DNA from: Leclercia sp. LSNIH1
GTDB taxonomy: Bacteria > Pseudomonadota > Gammaproteobacteria > Enterobacterales > Enterobacteriaceae
Reading direction: 5' to 3'
Assembly: GCF_002902985.1 (NCBI RefSeq)
Contig: NZ_CP026167.1
Coordinates: 2,976,001 to 3,040,000 of the forward strand
Length of the DNA stretch: 64,000 bases
Under the pieces are notes generated by a model that saw nothing but the letters and a program-made list of their open reading frames with translations, did not search any database and was not told the origin of the DNA. Both the position numbers and the translations under genes were made by a program. Of this stretch, positions 19,796-28,361 are shown in pieces (the first letter of the stretch is position 1; each line of letters opens with the position of its first letter).

Positions 19796-20556
19796 CTCTC
19801 TTCACTCCGGGGGGTGATGGCGGCTTTACGGCGCCGTTCGGTTGAAGGTCCCAGTCTGGTCAGCAACACCCCCATCGCCACGCCGGTGAGCAGGTACAGT
19901 ACCGTGCCGATGCTGTAAGCCTCCAGCGCGTGGGCGTTATAGCTCTCTGTCTGCCGCACCTGGTAGGTGAGCTCCGCAAAGCCGATGCCGCTTGCCAGCG
20001 AAGAGAGTTTCATCAGATTGAGGTACTGACCCACCACCGGCTGCCAGGCGTTCGCCAGCCCCTGCGGCAGCAGGATATACCGCAGCAGCGGCCAGGGGGA
20101 AAAGCCCTGCGCCAGGGCGGCTTCCCGCTGCCCGGCGGAAACGGCGCGTAGCCCGGCGGTGATCTCCTCTGTCAAAAAGGCCGAGGTAAAGACCCCCAGT
20201 CCCCAGGCGGAGCAGAGAAACTCTGGCGTAAACCACCAGACCGGACCCGGCAGCACCGCCCAGGCATGATCGTCCATCACAAAGGTGCGAAACCCCTGCG
20301 GCAGCCCGTTCCAGGCGGCGAAATACCAGAACAGCAGCTGCACCAGAAGGGGCGTATTGCGAAACAGCGATACCCACAGGGCGACGATATGCGCGCCGAT
20401 GCGCCCCCCGGCGAGACGCAATCCCAGAGAGGCGAGAGTAATAAGGCTGGCGACCACCATCCCTGCCAGCGTCACCCACAGGGTGGTGAGAAAACCGGAC
20501 AAGATCCACTGCAAGGGCTGGCCGGTCAGCACCCCTTCCCAGTCGAGGTTGGGCAT
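19789..20556 (-). CDS. Polar amino acid ABC importer, permease 1
   Basis: 255 residues from the ATG at 20556, which shares a base with the ATPase stop (TGATG). Permease of the HisM/GlnP type with the EAA loop REAALAQGFSPWPLLRYILL. The long periplasmic insert between the early spans (WNGLPQGF to FLCSAWGLG) is typical for the glutamate/aspartate subgroup. It forms a heterodimer with the product of the next gene. Confidence 0.85.
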   Translation of the reverse strand: MPNLDWEGVLTGQPLQWILSGFLTTLWVTLAGMVVASLITLASLGLRLAGGRIGAHIVALWVSLFRNTPLLVQLLFWYFAAWNGLPQGFRTFVMDDHAWAVLPGPVWWFTPEFLCSAWGLGVFTSAFLTEEITAGLRAVSAGQREAALAQGFSPWPLLRYILLPQGLANAWQPVVGQYLNLMKLSSLASGIGFAELTYQVRQTESYNAHALEAYSIGTVLYLLTGVAMGVLLTRLGPSTERRRKAAITPRSEERC

Positions 20557-21371
20557 CACACCCCTCCCGGATGCAGCGGGTTAAGCACCTTCTGCAGAAA
20601 ACGCTGGGTGCGCGGATGGGCAGGATGCTGAAAGAACTGTTCCGGCGGAGCCACCTCCAGAATGTGCCCGCCATCGATGAACACCACCCGGTCAGCAATT
20701 TCCCGGGCAAACTGCATCTCATGGGTGACGACAATCATGGTGATCCCGCTGTGGGCGAGGGCTTTCATCACCAGCAGGACTTCGCCAATCATCTCCGGAT
20801 CGAGGGCTGAGGTGGGCTCGTCAAAGAGGATGATCTGCGGCGAGGAGGCAAGGGCCCGGGCGATCGCCACCCGCTGCTGCTGCCCACCGGATAAGGCTTC
20901 CGGATAGTAATCGGCTTTATCCGCCATCCCCACCTGCGCCAGCAATCTATCGGCGCGGGTGTCGGCCTCTGCCGAATGCCAGCCATGAACGTGCCTCAGC
21001 GCCAGGGCGATGTTTTGTCGGGCCGTCAGATGGCTGTAGAGATTAAACTGCTGGAAGACAAAACCGACCCGGCTGCGCAGCTGGCGCAACGCCTGGCGGG
21101 GGAGCTGGCGCGTAGATTTCCCGTCAATCAGGATGTCGCCGGAGGTGAGAGCTTCCAGCTGGTTGATCAGGCGAATCAGCGTCGATTTACCGGAACCCGA
21201 CGGGCCGAGAATAGCGACCACCTCACCGGGCGTCACGCTGAGGTTGATGCCTTTCAGCACCGGGCGGTCGCCGTAACGTTTCACCACCTCGCAAAAGGTG
21301 ACGCTGGCCTGTTGCAGATGTGAAAAATCCGCGGCACGGGCCGCGGAGCGAGAGAATAAACCTGACAGCAT
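20556..21371 (-). CDS. Polar amino acid ABC importer, ATPase
   Basis: 271 residues. Walker [10 protein letters not shown] (56-64), signature [15 protein letters not shown], Walker [17 protein letters not shown]-loop VVTHEM; this is the GlnQ/HisP class. An N-terminal extension of about 20 residues precedes the ABC fold, so a later start cannot be excluded. The gene starts one base after the binding-protein stop. Confidence 0.87.
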   Translation of the reverse strand: MLSGLFSRSAARAADFSHLQQASVTFCEVVKRYGDRPVLKGINLSVTPGEVVAILGPSGSGKSTLIRLINQLEALTSGDILIDGKSTRQLPRQALRQLRSRVGFVFQQFNLYSHLTARQNIALALRHVHGWHSAEADTRADRLLAQVGMADKADYYPEALSGGQQQRVAIARALASSPQIILFDEPTSALDPEMIGEVLLVMKALAHSGITMIVVTHEMQFAREIADRVVFIDGGHILEVAPPEQFFQHPAHPRTQRFLQKVLNPLHPGGV

Positions 21372-21372
21372 A

Positions 21373-22191
21373 TTACTGGGCTTCTATTTTAAAGGCGCGA
21401 GGCTGCGGGGAGGGCGTCTGTGGACCAAACCAGGCATCGTAGATTTTTGCCGCGTCGCCTGTATTCTCCAGCTTCACCAGCTCATCGTTCACCACCTTTA
21501 ACAGCGCGGTTTCGCCTTTTTTCACCCCGACGCCAATCTCTTCTTTACTTAGCAGATCCGGGAGGATCTTAAAGTTGGCTTTATCCGGCGCCTGGGCCAG
21601 CAGACCCGCCAGAATGGTGCTGTCCTGGGTGATCGCCTGCACGTTGCCGTTGCGCAACGCCGTCAGCGCCAGCGGAATATCGTCATAAGAGAGCACGCGG
21701 GACTGCGGGAAACGCTGATGCAGCGCCTGCTCCCCGGTGGTGCCTTTTACCGCCCCGATACGCGCCTTGCTGTAGGCCTCCAGTTTATCCGCGCCCTTGG
21801 CCGGAACCAGGAACTGCTGCCCGGTCACGAAATAGGGGGTCGAAAAGTCGATCACCTGCGCCCGTTCCGGGGTGATGGTGATATCCGCCACAATCAGATC
21901 CGCTTTCCCGGACTGTAGCAGCGGGATGCGGTTTGCCGGGTTAGTGGCGACCAGCTCCAGTTTTACCCCGAGTGATTTTGCCAGCGCTTTGGCGAAGTCG
22001 ACGTCATAGCCGACGATCTCATGGCTTTTTGCATCCACCGATCCAAACGGCGGATTGGCATCAAACGTTGCGACTTTCACCACACCCGCCGCCTTAATAT
22101 CCGCCAGCTGGTCTGCCTGCGCCTGGGTGGAAACCATCCCGACAGCGGCCAGTAAAGCCAGTGCCAGCGTCCGTTTTGTGTGTATTGCCAT
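21373..22191 (-). CDS. Polar amino acid ABC importer, periplasmic binding protein
   Basis: 272 residues from the ATG at 22191 (RBS AGAGGAACC). Signal peptide about 1-26 ends TQAQA. It belongs to SBP family 3: [16 protein letters not shown] at the N-lobe, then [21 protein letters not shown] and the hinge motif [10 protein letters not shown]. The ligand is a polar or charged amino acid or similar. Family 3 signatures do not separate glutamate, glutamine, histidine or arginine by eye. First gene of the operon. Confidence 0.86.
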   Translation of the reverse strand: MAIHTKRTLALALLAAVGMVSTQAQADQLADIKAAGVVKVATFDANPPFGSVDAKSHEIVGYDVDFAKALAKSLGVKLELVATNPANRIPLLQSGKADLIVADITITPERAQVIDFSTPYFVTGQQFLVPAKGADKLEAYSKARIGAVKGTTGEQALHQRFPQSRVLSYDDIPLALTALRNGNVQAITQDSTILAGLLAQAPDKANFKILPDLLSKEEIGVGVKKGETALLKVVNDELVKLENTGDAAKIYDAWFGPQTPSPQPRAFKIEAQ

Positions 22192-22430
22192 AGGTTCCTC
22201 TGCTTCTGTTTTTATTTTGTCCTCATACGCTCCCATACCCGGCGCAGGTAGCCAAATGCCAATATTGTCTTTGCTTAACGAAAAAAATCATTAGTGAACA
22301 GCGCGTTACCCAGCGGTTAAAGCAGCGTTGCTTTTGCGCCTGGCGCAAATCCTCTGCCGGAATCGGCATTTCCATCGCCGACGGATTGCTGTTGTACTGC
22401 TTTCAGGTTGAGCACATGAGGAACAGGGCA
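22192..22430. other. Divergent intergenic region
   Basis: About 240 bases between the amino acid importer and the small-protein pair. It must hold promoters for both directions. TTGCGCCTGGCGCAA (22333-22347) is a near palindrome that could be an operator. No gene is seen. Confidence 0.4.
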
Positions 22431-22592
22431 ATGGACAAACTGATGAGTACGTTACGGCGGTTTTTTACCGCACGATCGGAAGAGAACAGCGCGCAGCGTA
22501 TTATTGAATCCATTCTGCCTGTCGCCAGCCTCTACGGTGTGGATATCGCCAATATTGACCCGGAGTGGTTCCATGACCAAACGCCACGCTGA
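22431..22592 (+). CDS. Small hypothetical protein (53 aa)
   Basis: ATG at 22431 with GAGGA 8 bases upstream. It starts MDKLMSTLRRFFTARSEEN and ends DIANIDPEWFHDQTPR. It is basic at the N-terminus (amphipathic RRFFTAR) and acidic toward the C-terminus, with no membrane span. I do not recognise it. It overlaps a second small frame by 20 bases, so the pair may be a mini-operon. Confidence 0.5.
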   Translation: MDKLMSTLRRFFTARSEENSAQRIIESILPVASLYGVDIANIDPEWFHDQTPR

Positions 22593-22668
22593 ACACCGTC
22601 TGGTGCGGGAAACATACTGGAATGAGGTGTGCATTCTTCACCGCACCCTCTGCCATTCTGGACGCTAA
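22573..22668 (+). CDS. Small hypothetical protein (31 aa)
   Basis: ATG at 22573 with CGGAG 7 bases upstream, inside the end of the 53-residue gene. It starts MTKRHAEHRLVRETYWNEVC and ends HRTLCHSGR. It is rich in His (4), Arg (5) and two Cys, which would suit metal binding, but this is speculation. Function unknown. Confidence 0.35.
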   Translation: MTKRHAEHRLVRETYWNEVCILHRTLCHSGR

Positions 22669-22752
22669 CATCCAAAAATCGCCGCAAGTTTTGTCCACGG
22701 CTTAGCTTCCTGCTAAGGTCTCTGGCGTCCTTTTCCTGCGCCAGTTAAATGA

Positions 22753-24081
22753 ATGAACAGCAAAAACTATCTACAACGAGGGCTCCTGATTTGGCTCACG
22801 CTCTGCCTGCTCAGCAGCGTGCTGCTGTATGCCGAACAGATCCGCCGTCAGTACTGGGCACTCGACCGGGAATTTGCCACGGCGTTTACGGAGATCGGCG
22901 CGGTTCTCACCCAGAATGAGTCAGTGCTGCCGCTGTTGAATGGCGATGAAGATCTGACGGCGCTGCGTAAAAAATTCCCGCAAATACTCGACCTGCAAAC
23001 CACCTCTGGTCGCGCACTCGACGCCGCCCGGGTTGAACCGGTGACGGGCACGCAGTACTGGCTCTACAACCCCTGGCGACAGATCCGGGTGCTGATTGAC
23101 CCTTCGCCGGTCCTTAACGCCTGGCCCCGCTTTTCCCGCCTCACCCTGAATCTCTCCGGTGAGGTGCAGCCACCGCCAACAGAGGCTTTCTGGCACTGGC
23201 AGCGACAGTTTTCTCAGCATACCCAGCCGTTTATTCTGCTGGCCGAGGCCCAACCGGCGTGGCTGAGCGTAGCGCTGCTGCCGTTTGTCCTGCTGTTTGT
23301 GGGCTGGGCTATTGTGGTCGCGGCGGGTGGCGTGATCCTCTGGCAGCGTAAGCAGCGCCAGAACGCCGACCAGCGCGCCTGGTACTATCAACATGCCCGG
23401 CTCAATACCCTGGGGGAGATCACCGCGGGCATTGTGCATGAGATCAACCAGCCTCTCACAGCGGTGCAGACCTGGATCCAGGGGGCGCAGCGCCAGGTGC
23501 GCCAGGATAACCCTGCGGCGGTTGCTCAGGCGCTGGGCTCGGCGCTGGTGCAAACCCAGCGCATTAGCGTGCTGCTGACCCGCTTTCGTGAGCACGTTAC
23601 CCAGGAGGCTGTCACCTTAGAAGCAGTAGATCTGGCCGAGTGCTGGCGGCATGTCAGTAACCTGCTGGAGCATGAGCGCACCGCCAGTCCTGTTCGTCTT
23701 ACCCATGATTTCGCCGCCGATGCCCGCACGCTCTGCGCCGACCGGCTGTGGCTGGAGCAGGTGCTGCATAACCTGCTCAGCAACGCTATTCAGGCCCAGC
23801 AGGAGCGCGCCGCAGGATGGGTGCATATCCGCAGCCATCGCGAAGGCGAACGCATCCATATAGCGATCACTGACGGTGGCCCGGGCTTTACCCCGGAAGC
23901 GCTCCACAACGCCTTTATGCCCTTTTATAGCGGGCGAGAGGGCGGCACGGGGCTGGGAATGACCTTAACGGAGTCGTTGGTCACCCGGATGAATGGCACG
24001 CTGGCTCTGGATAATGCCCCGGAGGGCGGGGCCAGGATCAGATTGCAGTTTGCTCACCACGGAGGTCAGGTAAATGGATAA
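22753..24081 (+). CDS. Sensor histidine kinase
   Basis: 442 residues. Two membrane spans (about 9-27 and 171-197) enclose a periplasmic domain of about 140 residues. No HAMP or PAS is evident. Then HisKA with the phosphoacceptor His229 in GIVHEINQPLTA and HATPase_c with N-box NLLSNAIQ, G1 DGGPGF and G2 GTGLGMTL. The HEINQPL H-box is of the FixL/DctB class. It overlaps the regulator gene by 8 bases and is followed by a secreted HbpS/GlcG-like protein, an arrangement like the Streptomyces SenS-SenR-HbpS system. Signal unknown. Confidence 0.88.
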   Translation: MNSKNYLQRGLLIWLTLCLLSSVLLYAEQIRRQYWALDREFATAFTEIGAVLTQNESVLPLLNGDEDLTALRKKFPQILDLQTTSGRALDAARVEPVTGTQYWLYNPWRQIRVLIDPSPVLNAWPRFSRLTLNLSGEVQPPPTEAFWHWQRQFSQHTQPFILLAEAQPAWLSVALLPFVLLFVGWAIVVAAGGVILWQRKQRQNADQRAWYYQHARLNTLGEITAGIVHEINQPLTAVQTWIQGAQRQVRQDNPAAVAQALGSALVQTQRISVLLTRFREHVTQEAVTLEAVDLAECWRHVSNLLEHERTASPVRLTHDFAADARTLCADRLWLEQVLHNLLSNAIQAQQERAAGWVHIRSHREGERIHIAITDGGPGFTPEALHNAFMPFYSGREGGTGLGMTLTESLVTRMNGTLALDNAPEGGARIRLQFAHHGGQVNG

Positions 24082-24685
24082 CGTCATCTGGTTGATTGAT
24101 GATGATGCGTCAGTCAGAGAGTCGCTGGTTTTTCTTTTCACCGGTATGAACTGGCATGTGGAGCCTTATGACAGTATTGCTGCGTTTACCGCGGCGCAGG
24201 GGGCGGAAAAATCCCTGATCGGCTGTCTGCTACTGGACATGCGCATGCCGGGAAAAGGTGGGCTCGCCTGGCTGGAGGAGGGGGCATGGCCCTGGCCGCT
24301 GCTGCCAGTGATCCTCATGACCGGTCATGGCACCATTGATGCCTGCCGCCGCGCGTTTCACAACGGCGTGTTTGAATTTTTCACCAAGCCGCTGGATGCC
24401 GACAGGCTGATCGAATCCATTACCGCCGCCCTCACCGAGAGCCAGCGGCGCCTGGGCGTCTGGCAGGAGGCCACGCGGGTCCGAGCGCGGTTTGAACAGC
24501 TCACCACCCGGGAGCATGAGGTGCTGCAGGCGCTCATGGAAGGCAGCAGTAATAAAGCGGTCGCCGCCCGGCTGAATCTCTCCCCAAGGACAGTGGAAGC
24601 GCACCGGGCGGCGGTGTTCGCCAAGCTGGGCGTCTCAAGTCTGGTGCAGGCCATCCGGGAATATGACAAATTACAATCCGTATAA
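24074..24685 (+). CDS. FixJ/NarL-type response regulator
   Basis: 203 residues. Receiver domain 1-120 with acidic pocket IDDD (8-11), phosphoacceptor Asp55 in LLLDMRMPG, Thr in MTGHG and Lys in FFTKPL. A LuxR-type HTH follows at about 138-200 (LTTREHEVLQALMEG, then SPRTVEAHRAAVFAKLG). It is the partner of the kinase upstream through an 8-base gene overlap. The target is probably the adjacent heme-binding-like gene 90 bases downstream. Confidence 0.9.
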   Translation: MDNVIWLIDDDASVRESLVFLFTGMNWHVEPYDSIAAFTAAQGAEKSLIGCLLLDMRMPGKGGLAWLEEGAWPWPLLPVILMTGHGTIDACRRAFHNGVFEFFTKPLDADRLIESITAALTESQRRLGVWQEATRVRARFEQLTTREHEVLQALMEGSSNKAVAARLNLSPRTVEAHRAAVFAKLGVSSLVQAIREYDKLQSV

Positions 24686-24774
24686 CTACCAGGATCACCG
24701 CGTAGTCAACCGAATAACATTTCATCCCACGACTGGATACGCTGCAAGGGTTCCCACTTACAAGAGGATGTGCG

Positions 24775-25257
24775 ATGAAAAAGTTAATGATGGCGGCAGC
24801 GTGTGTAGCAGGGATGGTCAGCGTATCGGCGCATGCACAGTCTGTGGCGCAAAAAAATCTCTCCCTGGCCCAGGCGAATGCGTTAGCCAGCGCGGCGATC
24901 CAGGCCTGCACAGCAAAAAATTATCAGGTCAGCGTCACGGTGGTGGATCGCGCCGGGGTGGTAAAAGCGGTGCAGCGCACGGATAACGCCGGTCCGCACA
25001 CCCTGAAAGCCAGCGAAATGAAAGCCTTTACCGCCCTCAGCACCAAAAACGCGTCGGGGAAGGTGATGGAGTCTGCCCAGAGCAACGCGGGCGCGCAGAA
25101 CCTGCGCGATATCCCGGGCTTGCTGCTGCTGGCAGGAGGAGTACCGGTCAGGGAAGGGGATGAGGTGATTGGCGCCATCGGCATTGGCGGCGCGCCGGGT
25201 GGTCATCTGGATGAAGCCTGCGCGCAGCAAGCCATTGATGGCCTGAAGAAGTCGTAA
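24775..25257 (+). CDS. Secreted HbpS/GlcG-family heme-binding-like protein
   Basis: 160 residues. Signal peptide about 1-22 (VSVSAHA, then Q). The rest is one GlcG/HbpS (DUF336) domain with SVTVVDRAGVVKAVQR, SEMKAFTALST and the glycine-rich end GAIGIGGAPGGHLDEACAQ. In Streptomyces HbpS is extracellular, binds and degrades heme, and signals redox stress to the kinase SenS. A strong RBS (AAGAGGATG) is present. Synteny with a kinase and regulator makes it a likely accessory sensor or a regulated target. Confidence 0.82.
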   Translation: MKKLMMAAACVAGMVSVSAHAQSVAQKNLSLAQANALASAAIQACTAKNYQVSVTVVDRAGVVKAVQRTDNAGPHTLKASEMKAFTALSTKNASGKVMESAQSNAGAQNLRDIPGLLLLAGGVPVREGDEVIGAIGIGGAPGGHLDEACAQQAIDGLKKS

Positions 25258-25261
25258 AAAC

Positions 25262-25335
25262 GCCCGGCGGCGCTGCGCTTACGCGGCTCTGAGGGAAGGG
25301 TGTTGTAGGCCGGGTAAGCGTAGCGCCACCCGGCA
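25262..25335. repeat. REP/BIME-type palindromic repeat pair
   Basis: Two inverted REP-like units, GCCCGGCGGCGCTGCGCTTA (25262-25281) and GTAGGCCGGGTAAGCGTAGC followed by GCCACCCGGC. They share the GGCCGG-TAAGCG-AGCGCC core of enterobacterial REP sequences and lie in the 3' region of the HbpS-like gene. Confidence 0.85.
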
Positions 25336-25342
25336 TAAAACT

Positions 25343-25372
25343 AAAAGCCCCGACGCGAGTCCGGGGCTTTTT
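25343..25372. terminator. Bidirectional terminator
   Basis: Stem AAAAGCCCCG/CGGGGCTTTT with the loop ACGCGAGTC. It has T-runs on both strands, so it serves the HbpS-like gene on one side and the small acidic gene (25376-25516) on the other. Confidence 0.85.
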
Positions 25373-25375
25373 ACA

Positions 25376-25516
25376 TCAGATCTTGCAGGCGTCGCCGCAA
25401 TCATCATCCGCTACGATCGCCTGGGCTTTTTTATCCGCATCTTCAAGGCGTTCAGCGTTACGTTCTTCGGCTTCGTCCAGCCCGTCAAACACCAGATTGT
25501 TGAGATCAATTTCCAT
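25376..25516 (-). CDS. Small acidic protein with C-terminal CGDAC motif (46 aa)
   Basis: ATG at 25516 with AGGT upstream, and a terminator immediately after the stop. It starts MEIDLNNLVFDGLDEAEERN and ends DDDCGDACKI. It is strongly acidic and helical by composition, with a C-x3-C pair two residues from the C-terminus. I have seen no characterised homologue. The cysteine pair could be redox-active or bind metal; this is only inference. Confidence 0.6.
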   Translation of the reverse strand: MEIDLNNLVFDGLDEAEERNAERLEDADKKAQAIVADDDCGDACKI

Positions 25517-25644
25517 CGTTTACCTGCTTTGTTCGGTTTTTGTTCCAGGTCGTATTATAGAGCAAAACAGAGGGAGGAGGCACCCCAGCGCACATAAGGA
25601 TAATCCTTGCCATACTGATGACTTACCCGGACTCAGGAGGCGTT

Positions 25645-26436
25645 GTGATCGTCTTATGTAAAACCTGCGGCACGTCTTATGACGCCGACCACGAACCGCA
25701 GCACTGTGCCATTTGCGAAGATGAGCGCCAGTATGTACCCGCGACGGGCCAGGAGTGGCTTGATTTTTCCGCCCTGACCCGCACGCACACCAACAAGTGG
25801 CAACAGCTCGAACCCGACTTATTGAGCATCAAAACCGTGCCCGCGTTTGCCATCAACCAGCGCGCGATCCTGCTGAGAACCGCGCAGGGTAATGTGCTGT
25901 GGGACTGTATCGCCAATCTCGATCCCGCCACCCGGGCGCTGGTGACCGCGCTGGGCGGTATCGACGCCATCGCCATCTCGCACCCGCACTACTACACCAC
26001 CATGCAGGACTGGGCAGCGGCCTTTAACGCCCCGGTATACCTGCACGCCAGGGATCGGCAGTGGGTGATGAGGAGCAGCCCGGCGCTGCGCTTCTGGGAG
26101 GGCGATTCGCTGGAGATCGTCCCTGACGTGACGCTGCACCGACTGGGCGGCCATTTTGCCGGCGGGACGGTGCTGCACTGGCACCGCGACGGCGGTATTC
26201 TGCTGGCCGGGGATATTCTGCAGGTCACGCCGGGCAAAGATGGGGTGTCGTTTATGTGGAGCTACCCGAACATGCTGCCGCTCCCGGCAGGCGTCGTGGC
26301 TGAGATCGCCGCCAGGCTGGAAAAGGTTTCCTTCGAACGCCTCTACGGCGCCTTTGAAGGCCAGAACATTTCCGCGAACGCGCGGGAGATTGTCATGCGG
26401 TCGGTCCAGAAATATATTGCTTGTCTGAAGTCGTGA
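25645..26436 (+). CDS. Metallo-beta-lactamase-fold protein with zinc ribbon and altered metal motif
   Basis: 263 residues from the GTG at 25645, which follows AGGAGG closely; an ATG at 25618 lacks an RBS. The N-terminal CKTC and HCAIC cysteine pairs (about 5-26) look like a small zinc ribbon. The MBL core follows, but the usual HxHxDH is SHPHYYTT, so two metal ligands are missing. The later ligands remain: GGHFAGG and LLAGDIL. The enzyme may bind one metal or act without. Substrate unknown. It stands 72 bases before a carbonic anhydrase gene in the same direction. Confidence 0.75.
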   Translation: MIVLCKTCGTSYDADHEPQHCAICEDERQYVPATGQEWLDFSALTRTHTNKWQQLEPDLLSIKTVPAFAINQRAILLRTAQGNVLWDCIANLDPATRALVTALGGIDAIAISHPHYYTTMQDWAAAFNAPVYLHARDRQWVMRSSPALRFWEGDSLEIVPDVTLHRLGGHFAGGTVLHWHRDGGILLAGDILQVTPGKDGVSFMWSYPNMLPLPAGVVAEIAARLEKVSFERLYGAFEGQNISANAREIVMRSVQKYIACLKS

Positions 26437-26507
26437 CCGGTGGGTAAACTCAAAAAACCGTGATCTCGATCATGCCTGTAACAATCACAAAAAAATGAGA
26501 CATTGCT

Positions 26508-27143
26508 ATGCAACATATCATTGAAGGTTTTCTCAGCTTTCAAAAAGAAATTTTTCCGCAACGTAAAGACCTTTTCCGCAGTCTGGCGTCCAGCCAGAAT
26601 CCCAAAGCGCTGTTCATCTCCTGTTCTGACAGCCGCCTGGTGCCGGAGTTAGTAACCCAGCAGGAGCCGGGACAGCTCTTTGTCATTCGCAATGCTGGCA
26701 ACATCGTTCCGCCTTTCGGGCCGGAGCCGGGCGGTGTATCCGCCACCATCGAATATGCGGTGGTCGCCCTGGGCGTGACCGATATCGTGATCTGCGGTCA
26801 CTCTAACTGTGGCGCGATGAAGGCGATTGCCGACAACGCCAACCTCGAGCCGATGCCTGCCGTCTCTCACTGGCTGCGCTACTCCGATGCGGCAAAAGCG
26901 GTGGTGGAAAAGAAAACCTGGGAGACCCCGACCGACAAGGTCAACGCCATGGTGCAGGAGAACGTCTTCGCCCAGCTGAGCAATATCAAAACCCATCCGT
27001 CTGTGGCGGTTGGCCTGCGTAACAACGCCATTCGCCTGCACGGCTGGGTGTACGATATCGAAAGCGGCGAAATTCGCGCCCTGGATAAAGAGACGAAAAC
27101 CTTCGTTTCGCTGTCCGAAAATCCTGGCGTTTACTTCGAGTAA
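26508..27143 (+). CDS. Beta-class carbonic anhydrase
   Basis: 211 residues. Zinc ligands Cys39, His98 and Cys101, and the Asp41-Arg43 dyad in [10 protein letters not shown] and GHSNCGAM. It interconverts CO2 and bicarbonate in the cytosol. The sequence resembles the CynT branch, yet no cyanase gene is adjacent. A short RBS-like stretch lies upstream. It ends convergently to the cupin gene. Confidence 0.9.
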   Translation: MQHIIEGFLSFQKEIFPQRKDLFRSLASSQNPKALFISCSDSRLVPELVTQQEPGQLFVIRNAGNIVPPFGPEPGGVSATIEYAVVALGVTDIVICGHSNCGAMKAIADNANLEPMPAVSHWLRYSDAAKAVVEKKTWETPTDKVNAMVQENVFAQLSNIKTHPSVAVGLRNNAIRLHGWVYDIESGEIRALDKETKTFVSLSENPGVYFE

Positions 27144-27154
27144 CACGCCGCATT

Positions 27155-27178
27155 CAGGGCGGGCGATCCCGCCCTGAT
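27155..27178. terminator. Convergent terminator, carbonic anhydrase / cupin gene
   Basis: Nine-base-pair stem CAGGGCGGG/CCCGCCCTG with a GATC loop, then ATTCTGTTT. It lies between the two stop codons. Confidence 0.6.
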
Positions 27179-27183
27179 TCTGT

Positions 27184-28350
27184 TTACGGTAGCGCCTCAA
27201 GTTTCAGACCCGCGCGCTTCGCCGTTTCCGGCAGCAGATCCGCCGCCGTGACATACCCGTCCGGATCCAGACAGCGGTTTGCCGCTCTCGCCTGTTGCAG
27301 GATCTCTTCATCCCAGTAGACGCGCTTACGCTGATCGCCCTCGGTGGTCAGAATGCACTCCATGTCGCCCTCCAACGCGCGATAACGCCGCCAGCTGTTG
27401 GCCGGAACCGAAATGACCGAACGCTCAGGGGCGACAATGCTCACCTCTTCGCCCTCTTTATTCCAGGTCACCTCCAGCGTCCCTTTAAAGACCATGATCA
27501 CCTGCACGTCCGGGCAGAGGTGGCGACCCACCACATGCTCCGCGGCCAGGCGCAGCCACTCAACGGAAAAACCGTGCGGGTTAACGATAGCTGGCGCGGC
27601 GTGTTTATCCTGGCTGATACCAAAGCCGATCGCCGGGGCGATCTCGCCGCCGTGGCCGGGCAGGACCGAATCGAGTAACCCCGCCGCCGACCAGCGCCGA
27701 TCGTCCCCGGTCACCGCCCGCTGGCGCATCTCCTCCACGGAGTAGTGGTGCAGGGCGGCGATCTCTTCTGCAGGCAATGGCGCCAGCAGTCCTGCCGGTT
27801 CCGGAAGGGTATCGCCCGCATTCACGTCGATAAGCATGTTGTCTTTGCTCAGATAGAGGCCATACTCGCTGGCCGCGTTCAGAATCGACGGATGCCAGAT
27901 AATTCCCCCCGTGTTATTTCCCCCAAGCACCGTGTAGACCATGCCGCAGGTCTCTTCTTTACTGACATTGGTAAAGCCGCGGAAGATCCAGGTGGGAATG
28001 GAAAGAATGGCCGGGGCGCTGAACTCGGCTTCATTTTCGCCGTTGGCTCCCCAGCGAAAACGCCACGTGCCCTCGTGAATCAAGAACACTTTGGCGGTGA
28101 AATGCAGATGCAGGTTATTGGTCACCCCTTTTGGCATCGCCGCGGCGCCGATATTAAAGCCGTGCGGCTCCGGGATATTGACCACCTGAGCGGAGGACTG
28201 GGTCACGCCCGGGCCAATAAACGAATAGTTCTGTTTCAGGTGAGAGCCGGGGAGCTTGCAGTCGATAAACGCAAGATTGCAGGACACCATATCTTCAGGG
28301 GCAACCAGACGGCTGCGGGCCAGTTCGGGGCTAATGTGACGTGCTTTCAT
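27184..28350 (-). CDS. Double-cupin protein of a catabolic cluster
   Basis: 388 residues with two cupin barrels. The first (about 65-145) keeps a histidine group, NNLHLHFTAKVFLIHEG, fit to hold Fe or Mn. The second (about 255-345, PDVQVIMVFKGTLEV) has few histidines left, only the weak pattern GRHLCPDVQ. This resembles bicupin dioxygenases or isomerases such as gentisate dioxygenase-like proteins, but I cannot assign a reaction. It is the last gene of a six-gene leftward operon behind the aldolase, separated by 11 bases. Confidence 0.75.
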   Translation of the reverse strand: MKARHISPELARSRLVAPEDMVSCNLAFIDCKLPGSHLKQNYSFIGPGVTQSSAQVVNIPEPHGFNIGAAAMPKGVTNNLHLHFTAKVFLIHEGTWRFRWGANGENEAEFSAPAILSIPTWIFRGFTNVSKEETCGMVYTVLGGNNTGGIIWHPSILNAASEYGLYLSKDNMLIDVNAGDTLPEPAGLLAPLPAEEIAALHHYSVEEMRQRAVTGDDRRWSAAGLLDSVLPGHGGEIAPAIGFGISQDKHAAPAIVNPHGFSVEWLRLAAEHVVGRHLCPDVQVIMVFKGTLEVTWNKEGEEVSIVAPERSVISVPANSWRRYRALEGDMECILTTEGDQRKRVYWDEEILQQARAANRCLDPDGYVTAADLLPETAKRAGLKLEALP

Positions 28351-28361
28351 CTTTTCTCCTG

